Assembly (NCBI RefSeq): GCF_003143935.1
Contig: NZ_QFRX01000001.1
Span: forward strand, 1,836,614-1,900,613
Length of the DNA: 64,000 nt
Source of the DNA: Streptomyces sp. Act143
GTDB taxonomy: Bacteria; Actinomycetota; Actinomycetes; Streptomycetales; Streptomycetaceae
Direction: 5' to 3'
In this document: one piece after another, positions 9,201 through 16,861 of the stretch
Layout of the letters: each line of letters begins with the position of its first letter
How positions within the stretch are numbered: the stretch's first letter is position 1
Notes under the pieces: model-generated
Databases searched by the model: none
Told to the model about the DNA's origin: nothing
The model's input: the letters and a program-made list of their open reading frames with translations, nothing else
Translations under genes and position numbers: made by a program

Positions 9201-9965
9201 ATGAGCCTCGCGACGGCAACGCTCGGCAAGGCACCGGAGGAATCGGTCGCGGCCCGCGTCCGCTCGACGCTGGAGGCCGTGTTCGACGCGGTCTCCGCGA
9301 CCCGCGCCGACACCACGGCCCTGCTGGCCCGGGTGGCCGCCGCGGGCCGCCGCCCGGCCACCGTCGACCTCGCCGCCCTGCGTCCCGGCCTGCACGGCCG
9401 GCTCGCCCGCGACGAGCTGGTCTCCGGCGTCGGCTTCGTGGCCGCGCCGGGCCTGCTGAGCGACGTACCGGCGTGGCTGGAGTGGTGGCAGACCGGCTCC
9501 GACGGCGACGTACGGCCGCTGCTGCTCGACCTCGATCCCGAGCACTCGGCGTACGCCGACTACACCCACTGGGACTGGTTCGCGCTGCCCCGCGACACCG
9601 GGGAGCGGGCGGTGGCCGGGCCGTACGTCGACTACCTCTGCTCCGACGAGTACAGCCTCACCCTCTCCGCGCCCGTGCTGGTCGAGGGCCGGTTCGCCGG
9701 GGTGGCCGCCGCGGACGTGTATCTGCGGCACTTCGAGGCGGCCGTCATGCCGATGCTGCGCAGGCTGCCCGGCCCCGCGCGGCTGGTGAACGCGCGGGGC
9801 CGGGTGGCGGCGTCCACCGACCCGCGCCATCTGGTCGGCTCGCTCGGCAAGGGCCCGGACTTCGCACGGGTACTGACGACGGGCCGGCCGGAGCGCACCG
9901 ACGGGATACGGCTGGCGCCGTGCGACGGGGTGCCGTTGGTGCTGGTGAGCACGGACCGGGTGTGA
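9201..9965 (+). CDS. Cache-domain (PDC sensor-like) protein
   Basis: A 254-residue protein starting at ATG 9201, with GGAGGG eight bases upstream. It has no evident signal peptide or membrane segment. Residues about 70-240 look like a PDC/Cache fold, with GVGFVAAPGLLSDVPAWLEWW, WDWFALPRD, GPYVDYLCSDEYSLTLSAP and VEGRFAGVAAADV, the last a typical Cache strand pair. Such domains bind small amines or carboxylates, normally outside the cell. Here the soluble form sits beside a FadR-type regulator and a polyamine importer, so a cytoplasmic sensor or partner of the regulator is inferred. Confidence 0.75.
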   Translation: MSLATATLGKAPEESVAARVRSTLEAVFDAVSATRADTTALLARVAAAGRRPATVDLAALRPGLHGRLARDELVSGVGFVAAPGLLSDVPAWLEWWQTGSDGDVRPLLLDLDPEHSAYADYTHWDWFALPRDTGERAVAGPYVDYLCSDEYSLTLSAPVLVEGRFAGVAAADVYLRHFEAAVMPMLRRLPGPARLVNARGRVAASTDPRHLVGSLGKGPDFARVLTTGRPERTDGIRLAPCDGVPLVLVSTDRV

Positions 9966-10024
9966 CCGGGCCCGCCAGGGACACCGGTGAGCGCGGCTCG
10001 GAAGTGACCGGGCCGGCCAGGGAC
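9962..10024. repeat. Direct repeat overlapping the Cache gene stop codon
   Basis: A 21-bp segment beginning GTGACCGGGCC at 9962-9982 recurs at 10004-10024 with one mismatch, a 42-bp period. The first copy contains the TGA stop of the Cache gene, so the gene's 3' end seems to have been duplicated in tandem. It lies in the 87-bp gap between convergent genes. Confidence 0.7.
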
Positions 10025-10052
10025 GTCACGGGGCGGTGTCGCGTCGCGAGCC

Positions 10053-10730
10053 TCACTCGGCCGCGGAAACCACCCTCAGATGCGCGGTCGACCGGCGCAC
10101 CCCGCGCGGGCGTGCCGGAGCGCGCCGTGTCTCGCGCAGGACCAGGGTCAACCGCGTGTAGCCGAGGTCCCGGAGCGTGCCGGGCGTCTCGTCGACGACC
10201 CGGCACTCGGTGGCGCCCCAGCGCGGATCGGGGTGCAGCAGCGGCCGGACGGCGCCGTCGTGCGCGAAGGCCCGCTCGCCGACCGCCCTGATCCAGTGCG
10301 GCAGGCCGTGCCGGTAGGCGGCGTCCATGATCGGGTCCTGGGCGATGTCCCGGCGGATCGCCTGCAGTGCGTGGTCGTGCCCGTCCCGCTCCACCGCGGC
10401 GGCGAAGTGGGCCAGCATCGGCAGACACCAGCTCGACTCGTGCTCACCGAGCACGGCGCCGGCGTCCGGGTGGAAGAGCACGAACCTGAGGAAGTTGTCG
10501 TCCGGCATGGCGGTCGGATGCGGACCGACACCGCCGAAAAGTGACGCGAAAGCAGCGTTGGACAGAACGACGTCCCACCGCTCGTCGAGCACGAGCGAAG
10601 GGAAGGGAACCGCTTCCAGAAGGGTGGCGTAGTCCTGGAGATACGCCCGGGCCTCGGGACTGTCGGGGACGGACCGCGGCTGCGGCCGCTGCCCTCCTGC
10701 CTGTTGTGCCATCGGGAGGTCACCCCTCAT
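10053..10730 (-). CDS. Stand-alone MmyB-type ligand-binding domain protein
   Basis: A 225-residue protein. An internal ATG at 10712, with AGGGG ten bases upstream, is an equally good start. Residues about 30-200 match the PAS-like ligand-binding domain that normally follows an XRE helix-turn-helix in MmyB-type actinobacterial regulators. The matching pieces are LEAVPFPSLVLDERWDVVLSN, NFLRFVLFHPDA, LAHFAAAVERDGHD and LTLVLRE. No N-terminal helix-turn-helix is present, so it cannot be a conventional MmyB regulator. It is divergent from the XRE gene at 10951. Function unknown. Confidence 0.7.
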   Translation of the reverse strand: MRGDLPMAQQAGGQRPQPRSVPDSPEARAYLQDYATLLEAVPFPSLVLDERWDVVLSNAAFASLFGGVGPHPTAMPDDNFLRFVLFHPDAGAVLGEHESSWCLPMLAHFAAAVERDGHDHALQAIRRDIAQDPIMDAAYRHGLPHWIRAVGERAFAHDGAVRPLLHPDPRWGATECRVVDETPGTLRDLGYTRLTLVLRETRRAPARPRGVRRSTAHLRVVSAAE

Positions 10731-10828
10731 TGCCTATGCGGCCACGCGCGTGGCGCCCTGATCCTGCTGCCCGGACGCGAACGGTGTCAACTATCGTGGC
10801 ATTTCGTATCGGTTGACGGCTGAAATTG

Positions 10829-10842
10829 GCCACAGTTGTGGC
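10829..10842. promoter_or_regulatory. Inverted repeat in the MmyB-domain/XRE gap
   Basis: GCCACA-GT-TGTGGC is a perfect 6-bp-arm inverted repeat in the 220-bp gap between the divergent MmyB-domain and XRE genes. A TTGACG hexamer lies just upstream (10813-10818). It is a candidate operator for the XRE protein. No clear -10 was identified. Confidence 0.35.
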
Positions 10843-10950
10843 GAGACCTGGATGTGCGTTCGAACAACGGCTACTCTCCCCGGAGTTCACGGCAACCGCT
10901 TGTGTTGAGCTGCTTGTGAGAAGCCTGTGAGAGACGTAGGAGATCTGTCG

Positions 10951-11607
10951 GTGGCGGATGGCTTCGCGAGTCCGGGTGCCCCGGTGACGGCTGTACTGCC
11001 GGCCGTCGTCGCTCGCGTCACCGCGCTCGCCGACCGGCTCGGTGTGCCGCACGCGGAGGTCTTCCACACCGGCCGCCTGTCGGTGGCCAGCGGTGTCCCC
11101 GAGTCCGTGGTCAAGGCCCTGCTGAGCGGCCGGCCGGCCGGGGAGCCGGACGTCCAGGCCCGCTTCCTGCAGCGTCTGGACCTGCTGCGCCGCACCCGTC
11201 TGAAGCCCAACGGCCGCAAGTACACCCAGCAGGAGATCGCCGACGGCGCCGGCATGTCGCGCCAGCAGGCGGGCGCCCTCATCAACGGTGACCGGCGTCC
11301 CACGATGGAGCACTGCGACGCCATCCAGCGCTTCTTCCGCGTGCACGCCGGTTTCCTCACGGCGGAGGACCCCGAGGCCCTGGCCGGTGCCCTGCAACGC
11401 ACCGAGCAGGATCTCCTGCAACAGCTGGCCGACCGCGAGAAGGAAGCGGCCGCCGGCGCGGGCGACCCACTGGAGCAGCTCCTCCAGGACCACGGCGTCC
11501 GCGGAATCGCCTGGCGGGCCGCGCAGCTGCCCACCGACCAGCACCGCGACAAGGTCGCCGAGTGGCTGGACATGCTTCTGGAGAGCGTCAAACGGCCCGA
11601 GTCGTGA
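10951..11607 (+). CDS. XRE-family transcriptional regulator paired with a metallopeptidase
   Basis: A 218-residue DNA-binding protein. The start chosen is GTG 10951 with GGAG eight bases upstream; GTG 10927 is a weaker alternative. The helix-turn-helix lies at about residues 80-140: YTQQEIADGAGMSRQQAGALI followed by NGDRRPTMEHCDAIQRFF. An acidic helical tail follows. The next gene encodes an ImmA/IrrE-type peptidase 14 bp downstream. Such pairs work by proteolysis of the XRE repressor in ICEBs1 (ImmR/ImmA) and Deinococcus (DdrO/IrrE). In Streptomyces the pair is often labelled toxin-antitoxin, without proof. Confidence 0.85.
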   Translation: MADGFASPGAPVTAVLPAVVARVTALADRLGVPHAEVFHTGRLSVASGVPESVVKALLSGRPAGEPDVQARFLQRLDLLRRTRLKPNGRKYTQQEIADGAGMSRQQAGALINGDRRPTMEHCDAIQRFFRVHAGFLTAEDPEALAGALQRTEQDLLQQLADREKEAAAGAGDPLEQLLQDHGVRGIAWRAAQLPTDQHRDKVAEWLDMLLESVKRPES

Positions 11608-11621
11608 GCCGGGGGTTAACT

Positions 11622-12173
11622 GTGGGCATCGGTAGGGAAATGCGCCGCCTGTGCGGCGAGCTGGTCGCGGAGCTGCCCTTCCCCGCACCCGCGGCACATC
11701 CCACGGAGCTGTACACGGCCCTCTGCGAGGCGATGAGCCGCCGACGCGGCCGCCCGGTCCACTTCCGTACGGCCGCCTTCCCGGTCGGCACCGCGAGCGG
11801 CCTGTGGCTCGACATGGCCGACCAGGACCTGGTCGTCGTCGAGGAACGCACCGCCCCCGACCACCAGTTGGTCATCCTCGGTCACGAGCTGTGGCACATG
11901 CAGGCCGGTCACAGCAGCCACCACGTCGAGGGTGCCGCCGTCGCGGCCCGCATGCTCAGCGACGGCGGCGACCTCAGGGCGGCCGTCCTCAAGGTCGCCG
12001 CCCGCAGCCGCTTCGACCAGGCCGACGAGAAGGAGGCCGAGCGCTTCGGTCTCCTGCTGGCCAGCAAGTGCCGTACCTGGCTGGACGGTTCGTCGGTACG
12101 GGGTCCGGTGCAGCGGGACCGGCTGGCGGGCCGCATCGAAGCCTCGCTCGGATACCTGGGTCCGCAGGGCTGA
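11622..12173 (+). CDS. ImmA/IrrE-type metallopeptidase (DUF955-like)
   Basis: A 183-residue protein starting at GTG 11622, preceded by GGGGG; ATG 11640 is an alternative. The zinc-protease motif HELWHMQAGH fits HExxH with a downstream His. It follows DQDLVVVEERTAPDHQLVILG, the usual strand before that helix in this family. A further acidic helix (QADEKEAERFG) matches the third-ligand region of ImmA/IrrE peptidases. It is cotranscribed with the XRE regulator upstream, its probable substrate. Cytoplasmic, no signal peptide. Confidence 0.82.
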   Translation: MGIGREMRRLCGELVAELPFPAPAAHPTELYTALCEAMSRRRGRPVHFRTAAFPVGTASGLWLDMADQDLVVVEERTAPDHQLVILGHELWHMQAGHSSHHVEGAAVAARMLSDGGDLRAAVLKVAARSRFDQADEKEAERFGLLLASKCRTWLDGSSVRGPVQRDRLAGRIEASLGYLGPQG

Positions 12174-12214
12174 GCACACCCGCTCCACAGGCCGACGCCG
12201 CCGCACCGCGGCCC

Positions 12215-13258
12215 TCATGTGGCGCTGCGCTCGCTCGCCTCCCGCAACTCCCGCTCCACGGTCCGCTCACGGACCCCGCCCGGCCGTCCGGCGGCCGTCC
12301 CCGGCCGCCCTGTCCGCAGCAGGTCCCGCCAGTGCTCCCGGCTCCAGTCCGCCGGCGCGGTTGCCCTCGTGAACTCCTCCACCAGCGCCACGAACCGCCC
12401 CGGGTCGGTGTGGAACGGGAAGTGCCCGGCGCCCTCGAAGATCTCCAGCCGGCTGCCCGGCATGGCCTCGTGCGCCCCGAAGGCGTGCCGCACCGGCACC
12501 ACGCTGTCCCGGTCGCCCCAGAGCAGCATGGTGGGCATGCCCTCGGTGAGATAGCACCGGTCCAGCATCGTCACGACCTGCCCCCGCCAGTCCACCACGG
12601 CACGCAGGGTCCGGATGAACGCGTTGCGGGAGGTCTCGTCGGGCAACGCGTCGACGAGGTTCAGCAGATCGGGGGCGTCCTGTCCGAGATCGGTGTCCAG
12701 GATCTTCATCAGCCGCACCGCGAGCCCCACTTGCAGCCGGGCACCCGGCAACCGCAGTGCGGACAGCAGCAGATGGGCACCGGGCAGCGAGACGAGCCGC
12801 AGCATCGGATTGACCTCGCGCCCCACACCGCCCGCGCTCACCAGGATCAGCCGCTCGGTCCGTTCGGGGAACTGGTACGCGAACTGCATCGCCACTCCCC
12901 CGCCCAGCGAGTGCCCCACCAAGGTCGCCGACTCGATCCCGAGGGTGGTGAGGAGGTCCCGCACGCCGTTGGCGTAGGCGGCCACCGAGTAGTCGGCGCG
13001 GGGTTTGTCGGAGGCGCCGTGACCGAGCAGGTCGGGGGCGACGACGGTGTGGGTGCGGGCGAGGTCGGGGATCAGTTCGGCCCAGGTGGCCGAGGAGTCG
13101 CCGATGCCGTGGATGAGAACGAGGGCCGGTCCTTCGCCGGCCATGCGGAAGGCGCGCCGGTATCCGTGCACCACCCGGTACTGCAACTCCAGTTCGCCGT
13201 CACCCACCGGGCGCAGTCTCACGGTGCGCGCGGGGAGCCGATGCGGGACGTCGACCAC
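12215..13258 (-). CDS. Alpha/beta-hydrolase fold enzyme
   Basis: A 347-residue cytoplasmic hydrolase. It has the oxyanion strand ALVLIHGIGDSS, the nucleophile elbow GHSLGG (Ser117), an acid in LLWGDRDSVVP and the His in GAGHFPFHTDP, a complete catalytic triad in family order. A helical lid separates the core at about residues 140-225. The substrate is unknown; esterase, lipase and dehalogenase-like members share these motifs, but no haloalkane Trp signature is obvious. It is monocistronic between convergent and divergent neighbours. Confidence 0.88.
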   Translation of the reverse strand: MVDVPHRLPARTVRLRPVGDGELELQYRVVHGYRRAFRMAGEGPALVLIHGIGDSSATWAELIPDLARTHTVVAPDLLGHGASDKPRADYSVAAYANGVRDLLTTLGIESATLVGHSLGGGVAMQFAYQFPERTERLILVSAGGVGREVNPMLRLVSLPGAHLLLSALRLPGARLQVGLAVRLMKILDTDLGQDAPDLLNLVDALPDETSRNAFIRTLRAVVDWRGQVVTMLDRCYLTEGMPTMLLWGDRDSVVPVRHAFGAHEAMPGSRLEIFEGAGHFPFHTDPGRFVALVEEFTRATAPADWSREHWRDLLRTGRPGTAAGRPGGVRERTVERELREASERSAT

Positions 13259-13499
13259 GTTCGTGCCTCCCGTTTCCCCAGCCGCCCGCCCGGCCGTGCC
13301 TGGCCACCGGGTGCGGCTGAAAGCCCTGCCACTCCAGCGTAGAGCCCTGTTCCCGCACGTGATTTCGATCAGGTTTCACCTCGGCTAAGCGGGCGAACGG
13401 ACGCCTGGCGCGACCGGATTGTCAGTGCCGGTTGGCAAGCTGGAGTCAGGCCCTCATTGGCGGGGCCGACCGACGAGCCGACTTGGGGAGAGCCGACCG

Positions 13500-13730
13500 A
13501 TGCCCACCGCCGTACTGACCGACCGCGAGCGCACCGCTGTACAGGCCTACCTGCGGCTGCTGCACACCGTCCGGGCCGCGTTCGACGGCCCGCCGGACGG
13601 CAGGCGACCACCCGTCGTCCCGCCGTCCGTCCTCGCGGAGGCGGAGCGGGCGCTGGCGGAAGCGGGGCTGGCGGGCAACGAGGAGGAGTTCTTCCGCCTG
13701 CTGCAGAACTGGTGCCCGCCGGGCCGGTAG
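13500..13730 (+). CDS. Small conserved-looking protein of unknown function
   Basis: A 76-residue protein starting at ATG 13500, with GGGGAGA about nine bases upstream. It is almost wholly helical and acidic in the second half (LAEAERALAEAGLAGNEEEF) and ends with a Cys-Pro-Pro tail. No known domain is recognised. Codon usage (G/C at third positions) fits a real gene. It converges with the PPTase gene 33 bp downstream. Confidence 0.65.
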   Translation: MPTAVLTDRERTAVQAYLRLLHTVRAAFDGPPDGRRPPVVPPSVLAEAERALAEAGLAGNEEEFFRLLQNWCPPGR

Positions 13731-13763
13731 CGAGCCCGTCGGCGCACCGGCCGTGCCGCGCGT

Positions 13764-14441
13764 TCAGGCGTGCGGCACGACCACCGACGTGGCCACCAGC
13801 CCGTGCCGGACGGTCCAGCGGCCCTCGAACACCCCGCGCCGCCGCCCGCCCACGACCGGTCCCGGGACGAGCAGTTCGGCACGCAGGCGCCCATGGGGGT
13901 GGTCGCCGGGGTCGACGAGGATCTCGATGTCGGCCTCGGCGAAGTCGAGCCAGGTGCCGGTGAGGGGGAACCACGCCTTGTAGACGGACTCCTTGGCGCT
14001 GAACAGCAGCCGGTCCCAGTGGGTGCGGGGGTGGGTCTCGGCGAGGTGGCGCAGTACGACCCGCTCCCGGGGCAGCGACACGCTGTCGAGGACACCGTCC
14101 GGGAGCGGTCCGTGGGGTTCGGCGTCGATGCCCAGGGAGGCGAGGTCGGCCGAGCGGACGAGGGCGGCGGCGCAGTAGCCGTCGCAGTGGGTCATGCTGC
14201 CGGTGAGGCCGGCGGGCCACTGCGGGGCGCCGCGTTCGCCGGGCAGCACCGGCTGCGGGGGCACGCCGAGCTTCTCCATGGCCCGCCGGGCGCAGGACCG
14301 TACGAGGGCGAACTCCCGACGCCTCTTGGCGACGGACTGCGCGACGAGCGCGGCCTCCTCGGGGTACAGCGTGATGCCGTCCGGCTCTCCCGGTCCGTGC
14401 GTCTCCACGACGACCACGGAGTCCGGCAGCAGTTCCTCCAT
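13764..14441 (-). CDS. 4'-phosphopantetheinyl transferase, Sfp type
   Basis: This 225-residue enzyme transfers phosphopantetheine from CoA to carrier proteins of polyketide, peptide or fatty acid synthases. It has the Sfp-type motifs: an N-terminal RRREFALVRSCAR segment, GSMTHCDGY, the metal-binding GIDAEP (Asp106, Glu108) and FSAKESVYKAW (Glu151 with Lys150). The start is ATG 14441, which overlaps the stop of the upstream metallophosphoesterase by one base (TGATG), so the two are translationally coupled. S. coelicolor has a PPTase of this kind (SCO6673) serving secondary metabolism; orthology is inferred from context. Confidence 0.93.
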   Translation of the reverse strand: MEELLPDSVVVVETHGPGEPDGITLYPEEAALVAQSVAKRRREFALVRSCARRAMEKLGVPPQPVLPGERGAPQWPAGLTGSMTHCDGYCAAALVRSADLASLGIDAEPHGPLPDGVLDSVSLPRERVVLRHLAETHPRTHWDRLLFSAKESVYKAWFPLTGTWLDFAEADIEILVDPGDHPHGRLRAELLVPGPVVGGRRRGVFEGRWTVRHGLVATSVVVPHA

Positions 14442-15301
14442 CACAACGCGCCGACCTCCCTGGGCGCGATCCGGCGCAGCCGCCCCGGTGGTTCGGGCCG
14501 CGGGCGCCACTCGCGGGGATAGCCGACCGACACCTCTTCGAAGCGGACGCCCTCGTGCCAGGTGGTGCGGGGGATGTGGAGATGGCCGTAGACCATGGTC
14601 TCGACGCGGTAGCGGCGGTGCCAGTCGGCGGTCAGCGCGGTGCCGCACCACATGGCGAACTCGGGGTGCCACAGGACGTCCGTGGGATGGCGGTCCAGGG
14701 GGTAGTGGTTGACCAGGACGGTGGGCAGGTCCGCGGGGAGCGCGTCGAGCCGGCGTTCGGTCTCGGCGACCCGGGCGCGGCACCAGGCCTCACGGCTGGG
14801 GTAGGGGTCGGGGTGCAGCAGGTGTTCGTCGTTGCAGACGACGCCGGTGCCGTAGGCGTACTCCAGGCCCTGTTCCTTGGACGTGCAGCCGGCGGGCAGG
14901 AAGGAGTAGTCGTAGAGGAGGAAGAGCGGGGCGACGGCCACCGGGCCGCCGGGTCCCTCCCAGACGGGACAGGGGTCCTCGGGGGTGGTGACGCCGATCT
15001 CCCGGCAGACCTCGACGAGGTGCTCGTAGCGGGCGACGCCGCGCAGGGTGACGGGGTCGCTGGGGTGGGTCCACAGTTCGTGGTTGCCGGGGGCCCAGAT
15101 CACCTTGCGGAAGCGGCCGGCGAGGGTCTCCAGGGCCCAGCGGACGGCGCCGACGGTCTCCGCGACGTCCCCGGCGACCAGCAGCCAGTCGTCGTCCGTC
15201 TCCGGACGCATCCGCTCGACCAGGGCACGGTTCTCGGGATAGCCGACGTGCAGGTCGCTGATGGCCAGCAGTTGTCCGGTGGCACCGGCCCTCGACGTCA
15301 C
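14441..15301 (-). CDS. Calcineurin-like metallophosphoesterase
   Basis: A 286-residue cytoplasmic hydrolase. It shows the five metal-ligand blocks of the family: ISDLHVG (Asp16, His18), VAGDVAE, PGNHELW, VNHYPLD and YGHLHI. The start is GTG 15301, just after a purine-rich GGAGAGGGGGCGGGG site; the frame is open far upstream but without a sensible start. It is coupled to the PPTase gene by TGATG. This pairing suggests a role linked to CoA or phosphopantetheine metabolism, but the substrate is unknown. Confidence 0.88.
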   Translation of the reverse strand: MTSRAGATGQLLAISDLHVGYPENRALVERMRPETDDDWLLVAGDVAETVGAVRWALETLAGRFRKVIWAPGNHELWTHPSDPVTLRGVARYEHLVEVCREIGVTTPEDPCPVWEGPGGPVAVAPLFLLYDYSFLPAGCTSKEQGLEYAYGTGVVCNDEHLLHPDPYPSREAWCRARVAETERRLDALPADLPTVLVNHYPLDRHPTDVLWHPEFAMWCGTALTADWHRRYRVETMVYGHLHIPRTTWHEGVRFEEVSVGYPREWRPRPEPPGRLRRIAPREVGAL

Positions 15302-15550
15302 CCCCCGCCCCCTCTCCACGCGCCCGGACACGACCACGACAGCATATTCGGGCGCGGGCCGGGACAGTAGTTCAAGATCGAAAAATCCGTAACACGCACG
15401 TTGCACGCGAGGGCCCCGGCAGGCCGTATGATCGCCCCACCACCACCGCCATGAACTTCCCTTCTTGCAGGGCGGTTTGGTGACCCCTCTACCACCCTGG
15501 CCGGGCACGGCCTGCTTCGCCCTGCCCGAAAACCCCGAAAGGCGGCTTGC
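15302..15550. promoter_or_regulatory. Divergent promoter region, metallophosphoesterase/ATP-grasp
   Basis: This 249-bp non-coding gap must hold promoters for both divergent genes. A possible plus-strand pair is TTGCAC (15401-15406) and TATGAT (15427-15432). The 20-bp spacer is longer than the usual 17-19, so the -35 assignment is weak. No strong inverted repeat was seen. Confidence 0.35.
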
Positions 15551-16678
15551 ATGATCTCTCGCGTACGCGTCTGGCTCAACCGCACGTACGCGGAGAACGT
15601 GTTCTTCATGGATCAGCTGCGGAAAAATCCCAGCGATCGCGCCGTCGAGATCCATGCCACGCACGGCGACGCGGACTCCCCGGTGCTGGCCGCCGCCGAC
15701 ACCGCGGAGCTGGAGCCGGAGGGCCTGTCCCCGGCCGGGTACGTGGAGTACGCGCTCGACCAGTGCCAGCGGCGCGGGATCGACGTGTTCGTGCCGCGGC
15801 TGCACCAGTCGGCGATCGTGGCGCACCGGGCCGAGTTCGAGGCGGTCGGCACGGCGCTGCTGGCGCCGCCGCCGGAGGCGGTGGCCGTCTTCGAGGACAA
15901 GGTGATCGCCTACGAGGCCGTGCAGGCGATCGGGGTGCCCGTGCCGCCCTGGTGGCGGGTGCGGTCGGCGGACGAACTGGTGGCCGCGGTCGAGGAGTTG
16001 GAGGCGGCCGGCCACAAGGCGTGCTTCAAGCCGGCGTCCGGTGCGGGCGGGGTGGGCTTCCGTGTGATCACGCGCGCTCCGTTCTCGCTCGCCCACCTCA
16101 ACGGCTTCCCGAGCCCGTACGTCCCGCTGGACGTCGTCGTCGAGGCGTTGCGGCAGGCCGACGAGGCGGTGGACTGGCTGGTGATGCCGCGCCTGGAACA
16201 GCCGGAGGTGTCGGTGGACTGCCTCACGGGTCCGGACAACCGGGTCCGGCTGGCGGTGGGCCGTACGAAGAACGGGCGTCGGCGCGGGTTCACGCTGCAC
16301 GAGCAGTGGCTGGGGCCGGCGCGGATGATCGCGGAGGGCTTCGGGCTGCACTACCTGTCCAACATCCAGTTCCGGATGTTCGGCGACCGGCCGGTGTTGA
16401 TGGACGTCAACACGCGTCCGGCCGGAGGGCTGCATCAGCTGTCGCTGTGCGGGGTCAACGCGCCGTGGGCCGCCGTGCAGCTGGCGCTGGGTGAGGACCC
16501 CGGGGAGATGGCGCCGCCGTTCCTGGGTCAGGACTACACCGTGGTGTCGGGGCCGCGGCCGCTGCGGCCGGTGTCGCTGCCGCAGCAGAGGGCTTTGGAA
16601 CCGTTGCCCGCAGTGCCGGCGCCGGTGATGGCTGAGCCGGTTGCCAGTGAGGCGGCGGCTTCTGTTCTGCCGCTCTAG
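15551..16678 (+). CDS. ATP-grasp domain protein
   Basis: A 375-residue protein starting at ATG 15551 with GAAAGG upstream. The N-terminal pre-ATP-grasp part ends near residue 110. The ATP-binding part follows: VFEDKVIAYEAVQAIGVPVPP, HKACFKPASGAGGVGF (nucleotide-binding Lys and Gly loop), WLVMPRLEQPEVSVDCL and the metal-binding LMDVNTRPAGGLHQL. ATP-grasp enzymes join a carboxylate to an amine or thiol through an acyl-phosphate; the substrates here are unknown. The last 40 residues are Pro/Ala/Val-rich and probably disordered. Confidence 0.85.
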   Translation: MISRVRVWLNRTYAENVFFMDQLRKNPSDRAVEIHATHGDADSPVLAAADTAELEPEGLSPAGYVEYALDQCQRRGIDVFVPRLHQSAIVAHRAEFEAVGTALLAPPPEAVAVFEDKVIAYEAVQAIGVPVPPWWRVRSADELVAAVEELEAAGHKACFKPASGAGGVGFRVITRAPFSLAHLNGFPSPYVPLDVVVEALRQADEAVDWLVMPRLEQPEVSVDCLTGPDNRVRLAVGRTKNGRRRGFTLHEQWLGPARMIAEGFGLHYLSNIQFRMFGDRPVLMDVNTRPAGGLHQLSLCGVNAPWAAVQLALGEDPGEMAPPFLGQDYTVVSGPRPLRPVSLPQQRALEPLPAVPAPVMAEPVASEAAASVLPL

Positions 16679-16682
16679 GGTT

Positions 16683-16737
16683 CGTTGCCGGGTGCGGGCC
16701 CATCGTGGCCTGTCCCGCGGCTTCCCGCGCCCCTGAG
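16683..16737. repeat. Streptomyces-type GC-rich extragenic repeat (probable fragment)
   Basis: The 3' flank of the ATP-grasp gene reads GTTGCCGGGTGCGGG, then ATCGTGGCCTGTCCCGCG and TTCCCGCGCCCCTGA. From memory this resembles a short dispersed extragenic element common after Streptomyces genes. There is only one copy in the window, so the assignment rests on recollection of the pattern. Confidence 0.4.
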
Positions 16738-16753
16738 GAACCTCGGCCCAACC

Positions 16754-16804
16754 GGTATGGACCAATTTCCGTCCGTCACCTTGACAGGCGGATTGGTCCA
16801 TACC
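16754..16804 (+). promoter_or_regulatory. Twin chitinase/DasR-type operators flanking the -35 box
   Basis: A 13-bp segment GGTATGGACCAAT (16754-16766) is repeated exactly in inverted orientation as ATTGGTCCATACC (16792-16804), with TTGACA (16781-16786) between them. The right copy extends to TTGGT-CCAT-ACCAA, itself a palindrome. TGGTCCATACCA matches the DasR/chitinase 12-mer TGGTCTAGACCA at 10 of 12 positions. Streptomyces chitinase promoters are known for paired 12-bp repeats over the -35, which explains N-acetylglucosamine/chitin induction. Confidence 0.8.
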
Positions 16805-16861
16805 AACTTTGTTGCGCACCCCCTGCACTCCCGAACACCCCCATTCCTTCAGGGAGATCGC

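Noticed and set aside
10951..12173. Classical toxin-antitoxin call for the XRE and metallopeptidase genes
   Set aside because: The HExxH peptidase and XRE partner match ImmA/ImmR-like proteolytic switches better, and nothing in the sequence shows toxicity.
16683..16737. Possible insertion sequence end
   Set aside because: No terminal inverted repeats, no target duplication and no transposase nearby. It fits better as a short extragenic repeat.
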